Shown in pieces: positions 7,329-14,923 of a DNA stretch of 24,503 bases. The position numbers and the translations under genes were made by a program. Origin of the DNA: a virus; IMG/VR virus record IMGVR_UViG_3300021962_000628, positions 1-24,503 of that record; one strand, 5' to 3'. Below the pieces are notes generated by a model. The model was not told the DNA's origin. It saw only the letters and a list, made by a program, of their open reading frames with translations, and did no database searches. Numbering within the stretch: position 1 is the first letter of the stretch; every line of letters begins with the position of its first letter.

Positions 7329-7358
7329 ACCCTTCCATAAATATTTGGAAGGGTTTTT
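7329..7358 (+). terminator. Intrinsic terminator with a late-promoter element in its loop
   Basis: A perfect 9-base-pair stem pairs 7329-7337 (ACCCTTCCA) with 7346-7354 (TGGAAGGGT), with an 8-base loop and five T residues at 7354-7358. It ends the mazG operon. The loop and adjoining base read ATAAATAT, the phage late-promoter core, so termination of one block and initiation of the next occupy the same 30 bases. Confidence 0.85.
7337..7344 (+). promoter_or_regulatory. Late promoter element ATAAATAT
   Basis: T4-like late promoters are recognised by a gp55-type sigma factor through a TATAAATA-like -10 box. This copy starts 30 bases ahead of the ATG at 7367 and lies in the loop of the terminator hairpin. 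Seven further copies in the window have the same offset from a start codon. Confidence 0.65.
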
Positions 7359-7366
7359 GAGTGTTT

Positions 7367-8449
7367 ATGGCAAAGTTAAATGAGGGGGATGTGATGGAAG
7401 GCGTTTTTGCCATCTGTCTTGCTGAGTTATTTGCTTATGGTAATATTAATAAGTCAAATGTAAATAGACGGAGACGAGAAATAGATCCTGGTATTTTTAG
7501 AAATGGTAGATCGGAAGTAGTAGTAAGAGAATTTAGAGATGGAAGACCTCAAGATCAAATTAAAGTTACTCTTATTATTAGATTGAAGTACGAATCTACT
7601 AATATGGCTTTTGGTGATAACTATGCCCCTTTATATGAAAGAAGTAATGATATTGGAAATATTGATAGGAAAATTGATAACCTAATTACATTTACAAAAA
7701 CTCATTACAGAGCTCTCATTCAAAAAACTAAAGATAGTTATCTGAAAAATAAGAAATCCGATCAAGTTGAAATTGTTATTAATGCTGATGGCATTGCTGG
7801 GGAGTCTTCTGGTGGATCTGTAAAAGGAGACTTGGAAGTTGATGTTAGGATGAATGGTTCTATTGTAATGGATAGAAGACTTAGTTTTTCATTGAAGTCT
7901 GGTAGTAAAACTCTTGCCAATTTAAGTCCCTTCAATGGTATGATGGATATCTTGGGGAGATTTGGAGTGTCTTTGGAAAAGGAAGTAGAATATAGAACTG
8001 TTTTGGGTGAACAGTTGGCATCAGCAAGAACTCCCGCTGAAAAAAGATTAAAGGTTAATACTATTAATAATCTATACAATGATACTTTATCCTCTTTAGC
8101 TGATAAATCATCCTCTACATCATTTAAAGGTGCTGCTTTTCAACTTTTTAGAGATGTCACTTTTGGTTCAGATCTAGCAAACGTAGTTGATATTGATAAA
8201 ACTAAAATCAAAGAGATCACTGTAGAACATATAAATGAATTGGAACAGAACACAACATCAATACGTGTTGATGAGTCTGGTAGAGGGTCTAATAAAACGT
8301 TGAAATTTATGTTACAACCCTTGAATAAAGAATTATTTCAATTGAGATTTAAGAAAAGAACTTCTGGTTCTGGTGAAAATTTTCAGATTAAAGAATTGAA
8401 ATTCTATGTGGAAGCGGGTAAAGCTGCATATGCACCACAACTGAAATGA
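7367..8449 (+). CDS. Hypothetical late protein, 360 aa (possible PD-(D/E)XK fold)
   Basis: Starts MAKLNEGDVMEGVFAICLAELFAYG; a GTG at 7361 would add two residues. No family is recognised with certainty. The order of an N-terminal helix with E11 and E20, the segment KGDLEVDV (D155, E157, D159) and then LSFSLKSGS (S175-x-K177) resembles the E...D...(D/E/S)xK pattern of restriction-endonuclease-like nucleases. The Glu of the ExK pair is replaced by Ser, so this is only a suggestion. The C-terminal part is hydrophilic with RLKYES- and FQLRFKKRTSG-type strands. It is preceded by a late promoter, so it is made late and may be a virion or DNA-processing protein. Confidence 0.85.
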   Translation: MAKLNEGDVMEGVFAICLAELFAYGNINKSNVNRRRREIDPGIFRNGRSEVVVREFRDGRPQDQIKVTLIIRLKYESTNMAFGDNYAPLYERSNDIGNIDRKIDNLITFTKTHYRALIQKTKDSYLKNKKSDQVEIVINADGIAGESSGGSVKGDLEVDVRMNGSIVMDRRLSFSLKSGSKTLANLSPFNGMMDILGRFGVSLEKEVEYRTVLGEQLASARTPAEKRLKVNTINNLYNDTLSSLADKSSSTSFKGAAFQLFRDVTFGSDLANVVDIDKTKIKEITVEHINELEQNTTSIRVDESGRGSNKTLKFMLQPLNKELFQLRFKKRTSGSGENFQIKELKFYVEAGKAAYAPQLK

Positions 8450-8457
8450 ATAAATAC
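8450..8457 (+). promoter_or_regulatory. Late promoter element ATAAATAC
   Basis: ATAAATAC directly after the stop of the preceding gene, 41 bases ahead of the ATG at 8491. It matches the other late elements in sequence and offset. Confidence 0.65.
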
Positions 8458-8490
8458 TTAAAGGTTAAGGAATCCTAACTCAAATTAATA

Positions 8491-9750
8491 ATGAAAAAGT
8501 TTACACAGTTCTTCACCGAAGCTAGAGAAACCTCTGCATCTGCCGAAGCCAAAAGACTTGGTTTAACCGGAGATGGTCATGGTGGTTGGTATGATAAGAA
8601 CGGTGAGTTCGTTGCAAAAACTGTAAAAGGAAAACTACAATTTTTCGGTAATAATGATGTTTCTGGAGGAAAGGATTCCCCAAGACAACCAACTGAGAGA
8701 ACAGTTGAACCACCTGTTGCACAAGAACCACAAGTTGTTGCACAGGAACCAGTACAACAAACTCCTATACAACAACAAGTTCCACCAGAACAACAAGCTG
8801 CACCAGAACAGGTTCCTGCACAAATGCCAGTTCCAGAGGCACCTGGAGTTGTTGTAGTATTCGGTAGATTTAATCCACCAACAATTGGACACCAAAAACT
8901 TTTTGATAAGGCCGCAAAGGAAGCCGATAAGAGAGGTTATGAACTAAGAATTTATCCATCTCGTTCACAAGACGCCGAAAAGAATCCTCTTACTCCACAA
9001 ATGAAGATTTCTTACATGCGTCAGATGTTCCCTGATTATGCAGACAATATTATTGATGATAAGGGATCTAGGACAATCTTTAATGTACTGACTGGCGCAA
9101 ATGGAGAGGGTCATACTAATATGATTATTATGGTTGGTAAAGACCGCCTTGGAGAATTTCAAAGTCTTGCACATAAGTACAATGGAGAACTCTATAATTT
9201 CAACGAACTTGAAGTACTTTCTGCAGGAGATCGTGATCCAGATTCTGATGATGTAACTGGAATGTCTGCATCCAAACTAAGACTTGCAGCTGCAGAAGGA
9301 GATTTTGTTAAGTTTGCAAAGGGAGTTCCAAATACTCTCGGTAACATGGAGAAACTGGAACTCTTCAATGTTCTTCGTAGATCTATGAATATTAGTGAAG
9401 AAACTGAGGTATGGGAAATTGCTCCTAAACTTGATGAAGAAGGTATGAGAGATGCATATCTTGTAGATCGCATTTATGGGATTGGTAATATTGTTGAAAA
9501 TATGAATACTGGATTGACTGGAGAAGTCATCCGCAGAGGAACAAATTATGTCATTTGTGTAACCGAAGATGGCGTAATGTTCAAGTCATGGTTGAAGGAT
9601 CTTGTTGAGAATCCTCATGAGATTGGTACTGATGAGTATAGAGAATATGTTCAATCATTAACTCCTGGACAAGAGGTTACAAGTTACACCGGAGTTAAGA
9701 TCGCTTCCATTTACGACAGATTTAGACAGGGTAAGAAAAAGAATAAATAA
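8491..9750 (+). CDS. Nucleotidyltransferase (cytidylyltransferase-like) with capsid-targeting-like N terminus
   Basis: Protein of 419 residues with four parts. (1) Residues 1-11, MKKFTQFFTEA, resemble the T4 internal-protein capsid-targeting peptide, with FTE|A fitting a prohead-protease site; a small KRLGLTGDGHGGWYD module follows. (2) Residues 65-118 are a Pro/Gln-rich linker. (3) Residues 119-300 are a Rossmann-type nucleotidyltransferase: FGRFNPPTIGH carries the HxGH-like TIGH (131-134), and GMSASKLR (257-264) matches the ISxTxxR-like motif. (4) Residues 340-376 are an SH3-like strand module (TGEVIRRGTNYVI...FKSWLKDL). The fold transfers AMP or CMP to phosphorylated substrates (NadM/TagD-like); the substrate here is unknown. 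It is transcribed from a late promoter. Confidence 0.87.
   Translation: MKKFTQFFTEARETSASAEAKRLGLTGDGHGGWYDKNGEFVAKTVKGKLQFFGNNDVSGGKDSPRQPTERTVEPPVAQEPQVVAQEPVQQTPIQQQVPPEQQAAPEQVPAQMPVPEAPGVVVVFGRFNPPTIGHQKLFDKAAKEADKRGYELRIYPSRSQDAEKNPLTPQMKISYMRQMFPDYADNIIDDKGSRTIFNVLTGANGEGHTNMIIMVGKDRLGEFQSLAHKYNGELYNFNELEVLSAGDRDPDSDDVTGMSASKLRLAAAEGDFVKFAKGVPNTLGNMEKLELFNVLRRSMNISEETEVWEIAPKLDEEGMRDAYLVDRIYGIGNIVENMNTGLTGEVIRRGTNYVICVTEDGVMFKSWLKDLVENPHEIGTDEYREYVQSLTPGQEVTSYTGVKIASIYDRFRQGKKKNK
9743..9750 (+). promoter_or_regulatory. Late promoter element ATAAATAA
   Basis: ATAAATAA overlaps the stop codon of the nucleotidyltransferase gene and lies 33 bases ahead of the ATG at 9776. No convincing Shine-Dalgarno is visible before that ATG. 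Confidence 0.6.
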
Positions 9751-9775
9751 ATCTAGCAGTATTTCTACAAAATAA

Positions 9776-12700
9776 ATGGCTAGTTGGGAAGAATTTTCGC
9801 GTATTGTTGCAGAAGCTAAAGCATCTAAAAAATTAGATCCAGTCGGTCAGGAAGATGACGATGTGGATAATGATGGTGATTCGGATTCTTCAGATAGTTA
9901 TTTGAAGAAGAGGAGAGCTACTGTAGGTGCTGCAATTGCTGCAGACAAAAAGAAGAAAGTTTCAGAAGCACTAGATCCAGTAGGGCAGGAAGATAAAGAT
10001 ATTGACAACGACGGAGACCACGATAAGTCTGATAAGTATCTTTTAAATCGTAGAAAAGTTAGAGCCAAAGTCATTCCCCCTCAGGAAAGACTAAAAACGG
10101 ATCGTAATATGTTCAATATTCCTAAGTCTGAACAGGAAGCTGCTCGTGAGAGAACTCTTGCGAAGGCAAAGGCAAAGAGAATGAAAGAGGAAGTAGAACA
10201 GATTGACGAGATTGCTCCACTTGCGGTTGGCGCTTTAGCAGCAGGCGCTCTTGCTGCCCCAGCTCTTGCAAAAAAATTCTTAAAACCAGCAGCAGATAAA
10301 GCACTTGATAATGCATCAAAAAATCCAAATCGCCGTCTTGTGACTGGTGGAACCGTTGGAGATCTCAACAAGGCTAGAGGTATTTCTAATTCTTACCAAC
10401 CAGAAGGTGAAATGGTTGAAGAAGATAAAGAGTATCGTCGTGAGATGAGAAAGGCTGCTGCAAGAGAAAGAGCGGAAGAGAAGTCTGGTAGAAAAGAAGA
10501 AGGTAAGAGATCTGCAAAAGCTCCAGGAAGACTCGGTAAGTCTGCAGGAACTTCCTATGCAGATAAAGAACAACTTTCTATTAAAGGTCATGATGAAGTA
10601 ACCAAGAAAGCAAAACATACTGTCGGAAACCCATTCCCAGAACATGTTGAACTAACTTATGAGGCGAAAAAGTCTGATTATCTCAATGACAAACTTCCAA
10701 GTGATGAAAAACTTGGATATGGATTTAGTGATAATAAGAAGAGAGTCAAGGATCTCAAGAAACTAAAGAGATTGGTAAAACATTATGATGGTATGAAGAA
10801 AGGTGATCCAATGTATAATTCATACCAACCAGAAGGTGAACAACTTGAAGAAAAGGCTCTAAGTAGAGCACAACAGAGATTTATGGGTATGGTTTATGCT
10901 GCCAAGAAGGGAGAGACTCCTGCATCTCCTGAGGTTGCAAAGGCTGCATCTGGTATGTCTAAGAAGGCTGCAAGAGATTTTGCAAAGACCAAACACGAAG
11001 GACTTCCTGAGAAAAAGGAAGAAACTAAGGAAGAACTTTCTTTAGTTGATAAAATCATTGAGGAAGTTCTCAACGAAGCACCAAAGGGAACTATTTCTGG
11101 AGGAAAGAGCAAAGCAAAAAAGTACAAAGCAGTTGCTAAACAAGCTAAGTTGGCAGCTGCTGTCAACCAAGTAATGAAAGGTGAATCCGAACCAGAGTCG
11201 GAACCAGCTCCAAAAAAATCTGAAGAAGAAAGAAAAGAAACTGCAAAAAAACAAGTAAAAAGGGGTAAGTCAGATCCATCTGCTCTGACTCGTCGCGCTG
11301 CGGTTGCTGGTGCTGCTAAATTGAAAGCTGAAAAAGAAAAGACCAAGAGACAACGTGAGAGACAAAAGTATGAAACTCAGAAAAGAAAAGAAAAGAGTCA
11401 AGAAAAAAGAGCTGAAAAGGCTAAAGAATCAAAAGAGAGACAACAGAAATTAGAAGCCTCTATGAAAGAAAAGAGGATAAAATCTGCCCAATCCGAAAGT
11501 GATAGAGAAGAAGCGAGAAAAGAAAAAACAAAGGGAGAAGTGAAAGGAGCTATTAAAAGTGCTATTAAAGGTATAAAAACTGGACCGGTAGTTAGTGATA
11601 AAGCGAAAGGAAGTACTGGAGCTACTATAGATTCTGCTATCGAAACTGCAACTAGTGTTGGTAGTGCAGTTGGAAAAGCTGCAAGAGGAATTATTTCCGC
11701 AAAAATGAAAGAAAGGAAAAGAAAGAAACAGGAAGAAAAAAGAGTTGAAAGACATGAAAAAATTAGACAAGAAATGAGTAAAGAGGATTTTTCTAATTGG
11801 AGAGAAGAGTTTATCTTTGAGGTAGACGATCAATCCATCAAAGAACCACAACAAAAGGTTATTGATGTCTCTAAAAAGAAAAACAAAATTGAGATCAATC
11901 CAAACATGAGTGAAGGTTGTGGATGTGATGAAAAAGAAAAGGAAGAAACTCCTAAAAAGGATATGAGAGATTTCTCAACTAAAGTTAATCTTCTCAAAAC
12001 AAAAGCCAGAGTAATGGGAGCTAAAAATCCTATAGTGATGGTTGCTTCCGAAGAAACTGATAATATTCAGGAGATCGCTCCACTTGTAGGAATTCTTGCA
12101 AGAGTTGCTGGTGGTGCTGCCACAAGAGGTATCGCCGCTAGAGGTGCTGGTTTTGCAGCTAGAGGTGCTTTGGAAAGGAAAGCAGTTGATATCGCCGCAC
12201 AAAAGGGTGGTGAGATGACTGCTGATATGGTTCAGAAAAGACTTGAGAAGAAGTTTAAAAATGAGGATGAAGAACTTGAAGAAGGCATGACTATGGATGA
12301 CTTCAAAAAACAAAGAAGGCGTCAAAAGGAAGAACCACCAATTAGAAAGCGTGGTGGAATAAGTGCTCCAGAAGATGAACGCAGTATTGGTGGTGAAGCA
12401 AATAGAAAAAATAAAGATTACTGGGCAAGTGTTGTAGGTAAAAATAGAGATAGAGGTGCTGGAAACAAAGCAAAAAGAAGAGCATCAGAACTCAATAAAG
12501 AGGAGTTTGAAATTGAAGAGGGAATGACCCTCAAAGACTTCAAGAAGAAGCGTAGTGCTCAGAAGCAAAAGGAAAAGCGTGCTGCTGAGAAAACTTCTCC
12601 TCTCCGCAGAGCAGGCATCCATGATGATAAGGCATCTCCAGAAAGAGATGCAAGACATCGTGCGAATGTAGACCCCGATTTTGATGGGGATGATTCAGTA

Positions 12701-13018
12701 AATTATCCTGGTGGTAAGTTGAAGAATCCTAAGAAGATTCGTAAAGCAAAGGCACTTGGAGAACTTGGTGAGTCTGCTGCATGGACAAAGAAAGAGGGAA
12801 AGTCTGAGAGCGGTGGTCTAAACGAGAAAGGTCGCCGCTCATACGAACGCGAGAATCCTGGTTCTGATCTGAAAGCACCTTCTAAGAAAGTTGGTAACCC
12901 TCGTCGTGCATCATTTTGCTCAAGAATGAAAGGCATGAAGGAGAAACTTACCTCCGCTAAAACTGCTAACGATCCTGATTCCAGAATCAATAAGTCCCTT
13001 AGAGCTTGGAATTGCTGA
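9776..13018 (+). CDS. Large Lys/Glu-rich late protein with repeats and prohead-protease-like sites, 1080 aa
   Basis: The product is strongly charged (Lys/Glu/Arg/Ala), mostly predicted helical and repetitive. The N terminus MASWEEFSRIVAEA is like a capsid-targeting peptide. Two Asp-rich modules, residues 20-46 and 66-92, share DPVGQED, DNDGD and a terminal YL-RR. SYQPEGE is repeated at 206-212 and 349-355, IDEIAPL (143-149) recurs as IQEIAPL (764-770), and EEGMT-DFKK is repeated near 835-845 and 914-924. Glu-ending sites such as VLNE|A (431-435), MSE|G and LGE|S (997-1001) recur. Residues ~999-1080, with GGLNEKGRRSYERENPG, RRASFCSRM and a final LRAWNC, resemble a small conserved phage domain (DUF6321-like, from memory). 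Role inferred: head-internal, scaffold or core protein that is proteolysed. Confidence 0.85.
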   Translation: MASWEEFSRIVAEAKASKKLDPVGQEDDDVDNDGDSDSSDSYLKKRRATVGAAIAADKKKKVSEALDPVGQEDKDIDNDGDHDKSDKYLLNRRKVRAKVIPPQERLKTDRNMFNIPKSEQEAARERTLAKAKAKRMKEEVEQIDEIAPLAVGALAAGALAAPALAKKFLKPAADKALDNASKNPNRRLVTGGTVGDLNKARGISNSYQPEGEMVEEDKEYRREMRKAAARERAEEKSGRKEEGKRSAKAPGRLGKSAGTSYADKEQLSIKGHDEVTKKAKHTVGNPFPEHVELTYEAKKSDYLNDKLPSDEKLGYGFSDNKKRVKDLKKLKRLVKHYDGMKKGDPMYNSYQPEGEQLEEKALSRAQQRFMGMVYAAKKGETPASPEVAKAASGMSKKAARDFAKTKHEGLPEKKEETKEELSLVDKIIEEVLNEAPKGTISGGKSKAKKYKAVAKQAKLAAAVNQVMKGESEPESEPAPKKSEEERKETAKKQVKRGKSDPSALTRRAAVAGAAKLKAEKEKTKRQRERQKYETQKRKEKSQEKRAEKAKESKERQQKLEASMKEKRIKSAQSESDREEARKEKTKGEVKGAIKSAIKGIKTGPVVSDKAKGSTGATIDSAIETATSVGSAVGKAARGIISAKMKERKRKKQEEKRVERHEKIRQEMSKEDFSNWREEFIFEVDDQSIKEPQQKVIDVSKKKNKIEINPNMSEGCGCDEKEKEETPKKDMRDFSTKVNLLKTKARVMGAKNPIVMVASEETDNIQEIAPLVGILARVAGGAATRGIAARGAGFAARGALERKAVDIAAQKGGEMTADMVQKRLEKKFKNEDEELEEGMTMDDFKKQRRRQKEEPPIRKRGGISAPEDERSIGGEANRKNKDYWASVVGKNRDRGAGNKAKRRASELNKEEFEIEEGMTLKDFKKKRSAQKQKEKRAAEKTSPLRRAGIHDDKASPERDARHRANVDPDFDGDDSVNYPGGKLKNPKKIRKAKALGELGESAAWTKKEGKSESGGLNEKGRRSYERENPGSDLKAPSKKVGNPRRASFCSRMKGMKEKLTSAKTANDPDSRINKSLRAWNC
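9833..9913 (+). repeat. Asp-rich module, copy 1 (residues 20-46)
   Basis: Encodes LDPVGQED, then VDNDGDSDSSDSYLKKR. The spacing of Asp/Asn/Gly resembles dockerin or EF-hand-type calcium loops (D-x-D-G-D). Copy 2 is at 9971-10051; the two share DPVGQED, DNDGD, SD and YL at equal spacing. Confidence 0.8.
9971..10051 (+). repeat. Asp-rich module, copy 2 (residues 66-92)
   Basis: Encodes LDPVGQED, then IDNDGDHDKSDKYLLNR, parallel to copy 1 at 9833-9913. Confidence 0.8.
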
Positions 13019-13019
13019 T

Positions 13020-13334
13020 ATGAAATCCTTCAAACAATTTTTATCCGAAAGTATCACCATCAACGGTGACTTCAATGGAACCCTCAACATTGGGAGTTCC
13101 CAACCAGAACCAGAACAACCACAAGAATCTTTCTTTGCTGATGTTGTCTGGGAAGGAAAGATTTACCGTCTAGAAGTAGAAGGTGCAATGCTTTCCAAGA
13201 ATGAACTCGCAGAACAAATCCAAGATGAATATCCTGGAGCCATCGTTCATAATGTTTATCCTGGTCAGGTAAATACTTCTAGAATCAAAAACGCACAAAG
13301 ATATCAACCAGAAAGATTAAGTTGGAGTGATTAA
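13020..13334 (+). CDS. Hypothetical late protein with capsid-targeting-like N terminus, 104 aa
   Basis: Starts MKSFKQFLSESITING one base after the preceding stop. The first eleven residues parallel MKKFTQFFTEA of the nucleotidyltransferase, and LSE|S fits a T4 prohead-protease-type cut. The rest has a Pro/Gln/Glu-rich linker (SSQPEPEQPQE) and a compact C-terminal domain with VVWEGKIYRLEVEGAMLSKNELAE. The family is not recognised. The stop overlaps the next start (TAATG). Most likely a small head-associated protein transcribed with the large upstream gene. Confidence 0.8.
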   Translation: MKSFKQFLSESITINGDFNGTLNIGSSQPEPEQPQESFFADVVWEGKIYRLEVEGAMLSKNELAEQIQDEYPGAIVHNVYPGQVNTSRIKNAQRYQPERLSWSD

Positions 13335-14608
13335 TGGCTCAGTGGAATAAGAACACACAGGATTTTCTAAACCAAGAAAGATCCTTATTTGAGGTTTTCC
13401 AGATTGCTGACCACTGGGGTGAGCAGACAGATTGGAGACCAAACTTTTCCAATAACAACAGACTAAAGACTGCACCTTTCCAAACAGTTTTCTTTAATAC
13501 TTTCCAGTATGGTAAAGAGACTGATGTTTGGGATGAGAGAGTAGTTGGAGTTGGAACCGCAACTTGGAACCAATATGCAAGTAATGTGATTATGCAAGTT
13601 GGTTCTACTGCTGGTAGTAAAGTGACCAGACAAACCAAGAATGTAATGAGATACATTCCTGGAAGACCATCAACTCTTGCATTTGCAATTCGTCTAGAAG
13701 CACCACAAGTAGGTATTCGCAGAAGATTTGGATTATTTAATGACACTGATGGTATTTTCTTTGAGGATGATGGTGGCACATATTCTTGTGTAATTCGTAG
13801 CACTACATCTGGAATTACTACAGAAAGAAGAGTAACCAGAGATGATTGGAATGGTGAAAAGTTTGATGGTAATGGATGGACTGGTGTAACTGCAGATCCA
13901 ACCAAACAACAGATGATTTCTATTTCATATGAATGGTATGGTGCGGGAACTGTAGATTTTAATTGGTTGATGAAAGGTGAAACCGTTAGATGTCATAGAT
14001 TTGATAACTCAAATACTCAAGATAGAGTTTGGTGTTCTACTCCTTTTCTCCCAATCCGTTGTGAGATTGAGAATGTAACTGGTGTTGCAGGAACTCATTA
14101 TCTTTATCAAGGTTCTAATTCTCTTATCCAAGAGGGTAATGCAGATAAACTTGGATCACTTATAAGTCAATCCAATGGCATTACTGGAACCACAATGTCA
14201 GTTGCAAATACATTTTATCCAATTGTAAGTTTGCGTCTTAAGTCAACTGCACTTCAAGCAGTGATGTTATTGAGATCTCTACAAGCAGTAACGAATGATA
14301 ATACGAATATCTACTGGAAACTTTTAGAGAATGCAACATTAACCAATCCAAACTGGACAAATCACGCAGACCCAGATTCATTCGTTCAGTATGATACTTC
14401 TGCAACTGCACTTTCTGGTGGTAGAGATATTCTTTCTGGATTTGTGGTTTCTGGTGGTTCTACTTTGGTTGAGATTGATAGACTTGCAGACTTACAACTT
14501 GGAAGGTCTGGTATTGGAACAATCAGTGATACCTTTACTCTTGCTTGTGCATCTCCAAATACCAACAAATCAGCACTTGCGGTACTTAACTGGATTGAAC
14601 AACGATGA
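13334..14608 (+). CDS. Probable virion structural protein, 424 aa
   Basis: Starts MAQWNKNTQDFLNQERSLFEV. The protein is rich in Thr, Asn, Gly and aromatic residues, has many short beta-type stretches and few Lys, and lacks a signal peptide or membrane segment. This composition is typical of phage virion or fibre/baseplate proteins. Recurrent features include GRPSTLAFAIRLEAPQVG, FGLFNDTDGIFFEDDGGTY and GTHYLYQGSNSL. No catalytic motif is evident. I recognise it only as the kind of conserved structural protein found in marine T4-like phages; no T4 gene number can be given. It is translationally coupled to both neighbours (TAATG and ATGA). Confidence 0.8.
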   Translation: MAQWNKNTQDFLNQERSLFEVFQIADHWGEQTDWRPNFSNNNRLKTAPFQTVFFNTFQYGKETDVWDERVVGVGTATWNQYASNVIMQVGSTAGSKVTRQTKNVMRYIPGRPSTLAFAIRLEAPQVGIRRRFGLFNDTDGIFFEDDGGTYSCVIRSTTSGITTERRVTRDDWNGEKFDGNGWTGVTADPTKQQMISISYEWYGAGTVDFNWLMKGETVRCHRFDNSNTQDRVWCSTPFLPIRCEIENVTGVAGTHYLYQGSNSLIQEGNADKLGSLISQSNGITGTTMSVANTFYPIVSLRLKSTALQAVMLLRSLQAVTNDNTNIYWKLLENATLTNPNWTNHADPDSFVQYDTSATALSGGRDILSGFVVSGGSTLVEIDRLADLQLGRSGIGTISDTFTLACASPNTNKSALAVLNWIEQR

Positions 14609-14757
14609 GTGAGTTTCCTTGGGGCGTTGTTATCATTCTTTCTTGTGGATTAGTTTTCACTGCATGGACGATTTACTATATACTTCGGTTAGCATACGAG
14701 GAGATGAAAGATGAAACACCTAAGTCTGATCCTATCAATCACGAGCCTAAGCATTAG
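14605..14757 (+). CDS. Small membrane protein, 50 aa
   Basis: ATG overlaps the preceding stop (ATGA). The product starts MSEFPWGVVIILSCGLVF and has one transmembrane helix at about residues 6-29, followed by a short charged tail ending NHEPKH. Its last 47 bases overlap the next gene in another reading frame. The family is not recognised. A role in lysis (holin or antiholin) or membrane anchoring is possible but unproven. Confidence 0.68.
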   Translation: MSEFPWGVVIILSCGLVFTAWTIYYILRLAYEEMKDETPKSDPINHEPKH

Positions 14758-14923
14758 TGCTGCGATTGGTGTAGGAGCATACATCACTTATCAAAAGGCA
14801 CAGAAGATTCTAGACAATCCAGAAGAGTTTGTCGGGAAAGTCGTTGATAGACAAGTTGAAAAGGCTTTGGAAAAACTGCCTATCCCAAAGATAAATACAG
14901 AGAAGTTTAAATTACCATTCTAA
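14711..14923 (+). CDS. Small N-terminally anchored membrane protein, 70 aa
   Basis: Starts MKHLSLILSITSLSISAA. One hydrophobic helix at about residues 3-27 is followed by an amphipathic, charged region (NPEEFVGKVVDRQVEKALEK). A GAGGAG Shine-Dalgarno lies a few bases upstream of the ATG, inside the overlapping gene 14605-14757. There is no Cys, hence no lipoprotein box. The stop overlaps the start of the nuclease gene (TAATG). The family is not recognised. Confidence 0.72.
   Translation: MKHLSLILSITSLSISAAIGVGAYITYQKAQKILDNPEEFVGKVVDRQVEKALEKLPIPKINTEKFKLPF

Noticed and set aside
8464-8479. Inverted repeat GTTAAGGA/TCCTAAC in the leader of the nucleotidyltransferase gene
   Set aside because: The arms are short, need a bulge and have almost no loop; not convincing as a regulatory hairpin.
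14605-14923. Overlapping membrane genes as an i-spanin/o-spanin pair
   Set aside because: The inner-frame product has no Cys, hence no lipoprotein box, and the outer one has only a short tail; spanin architecture is not met.
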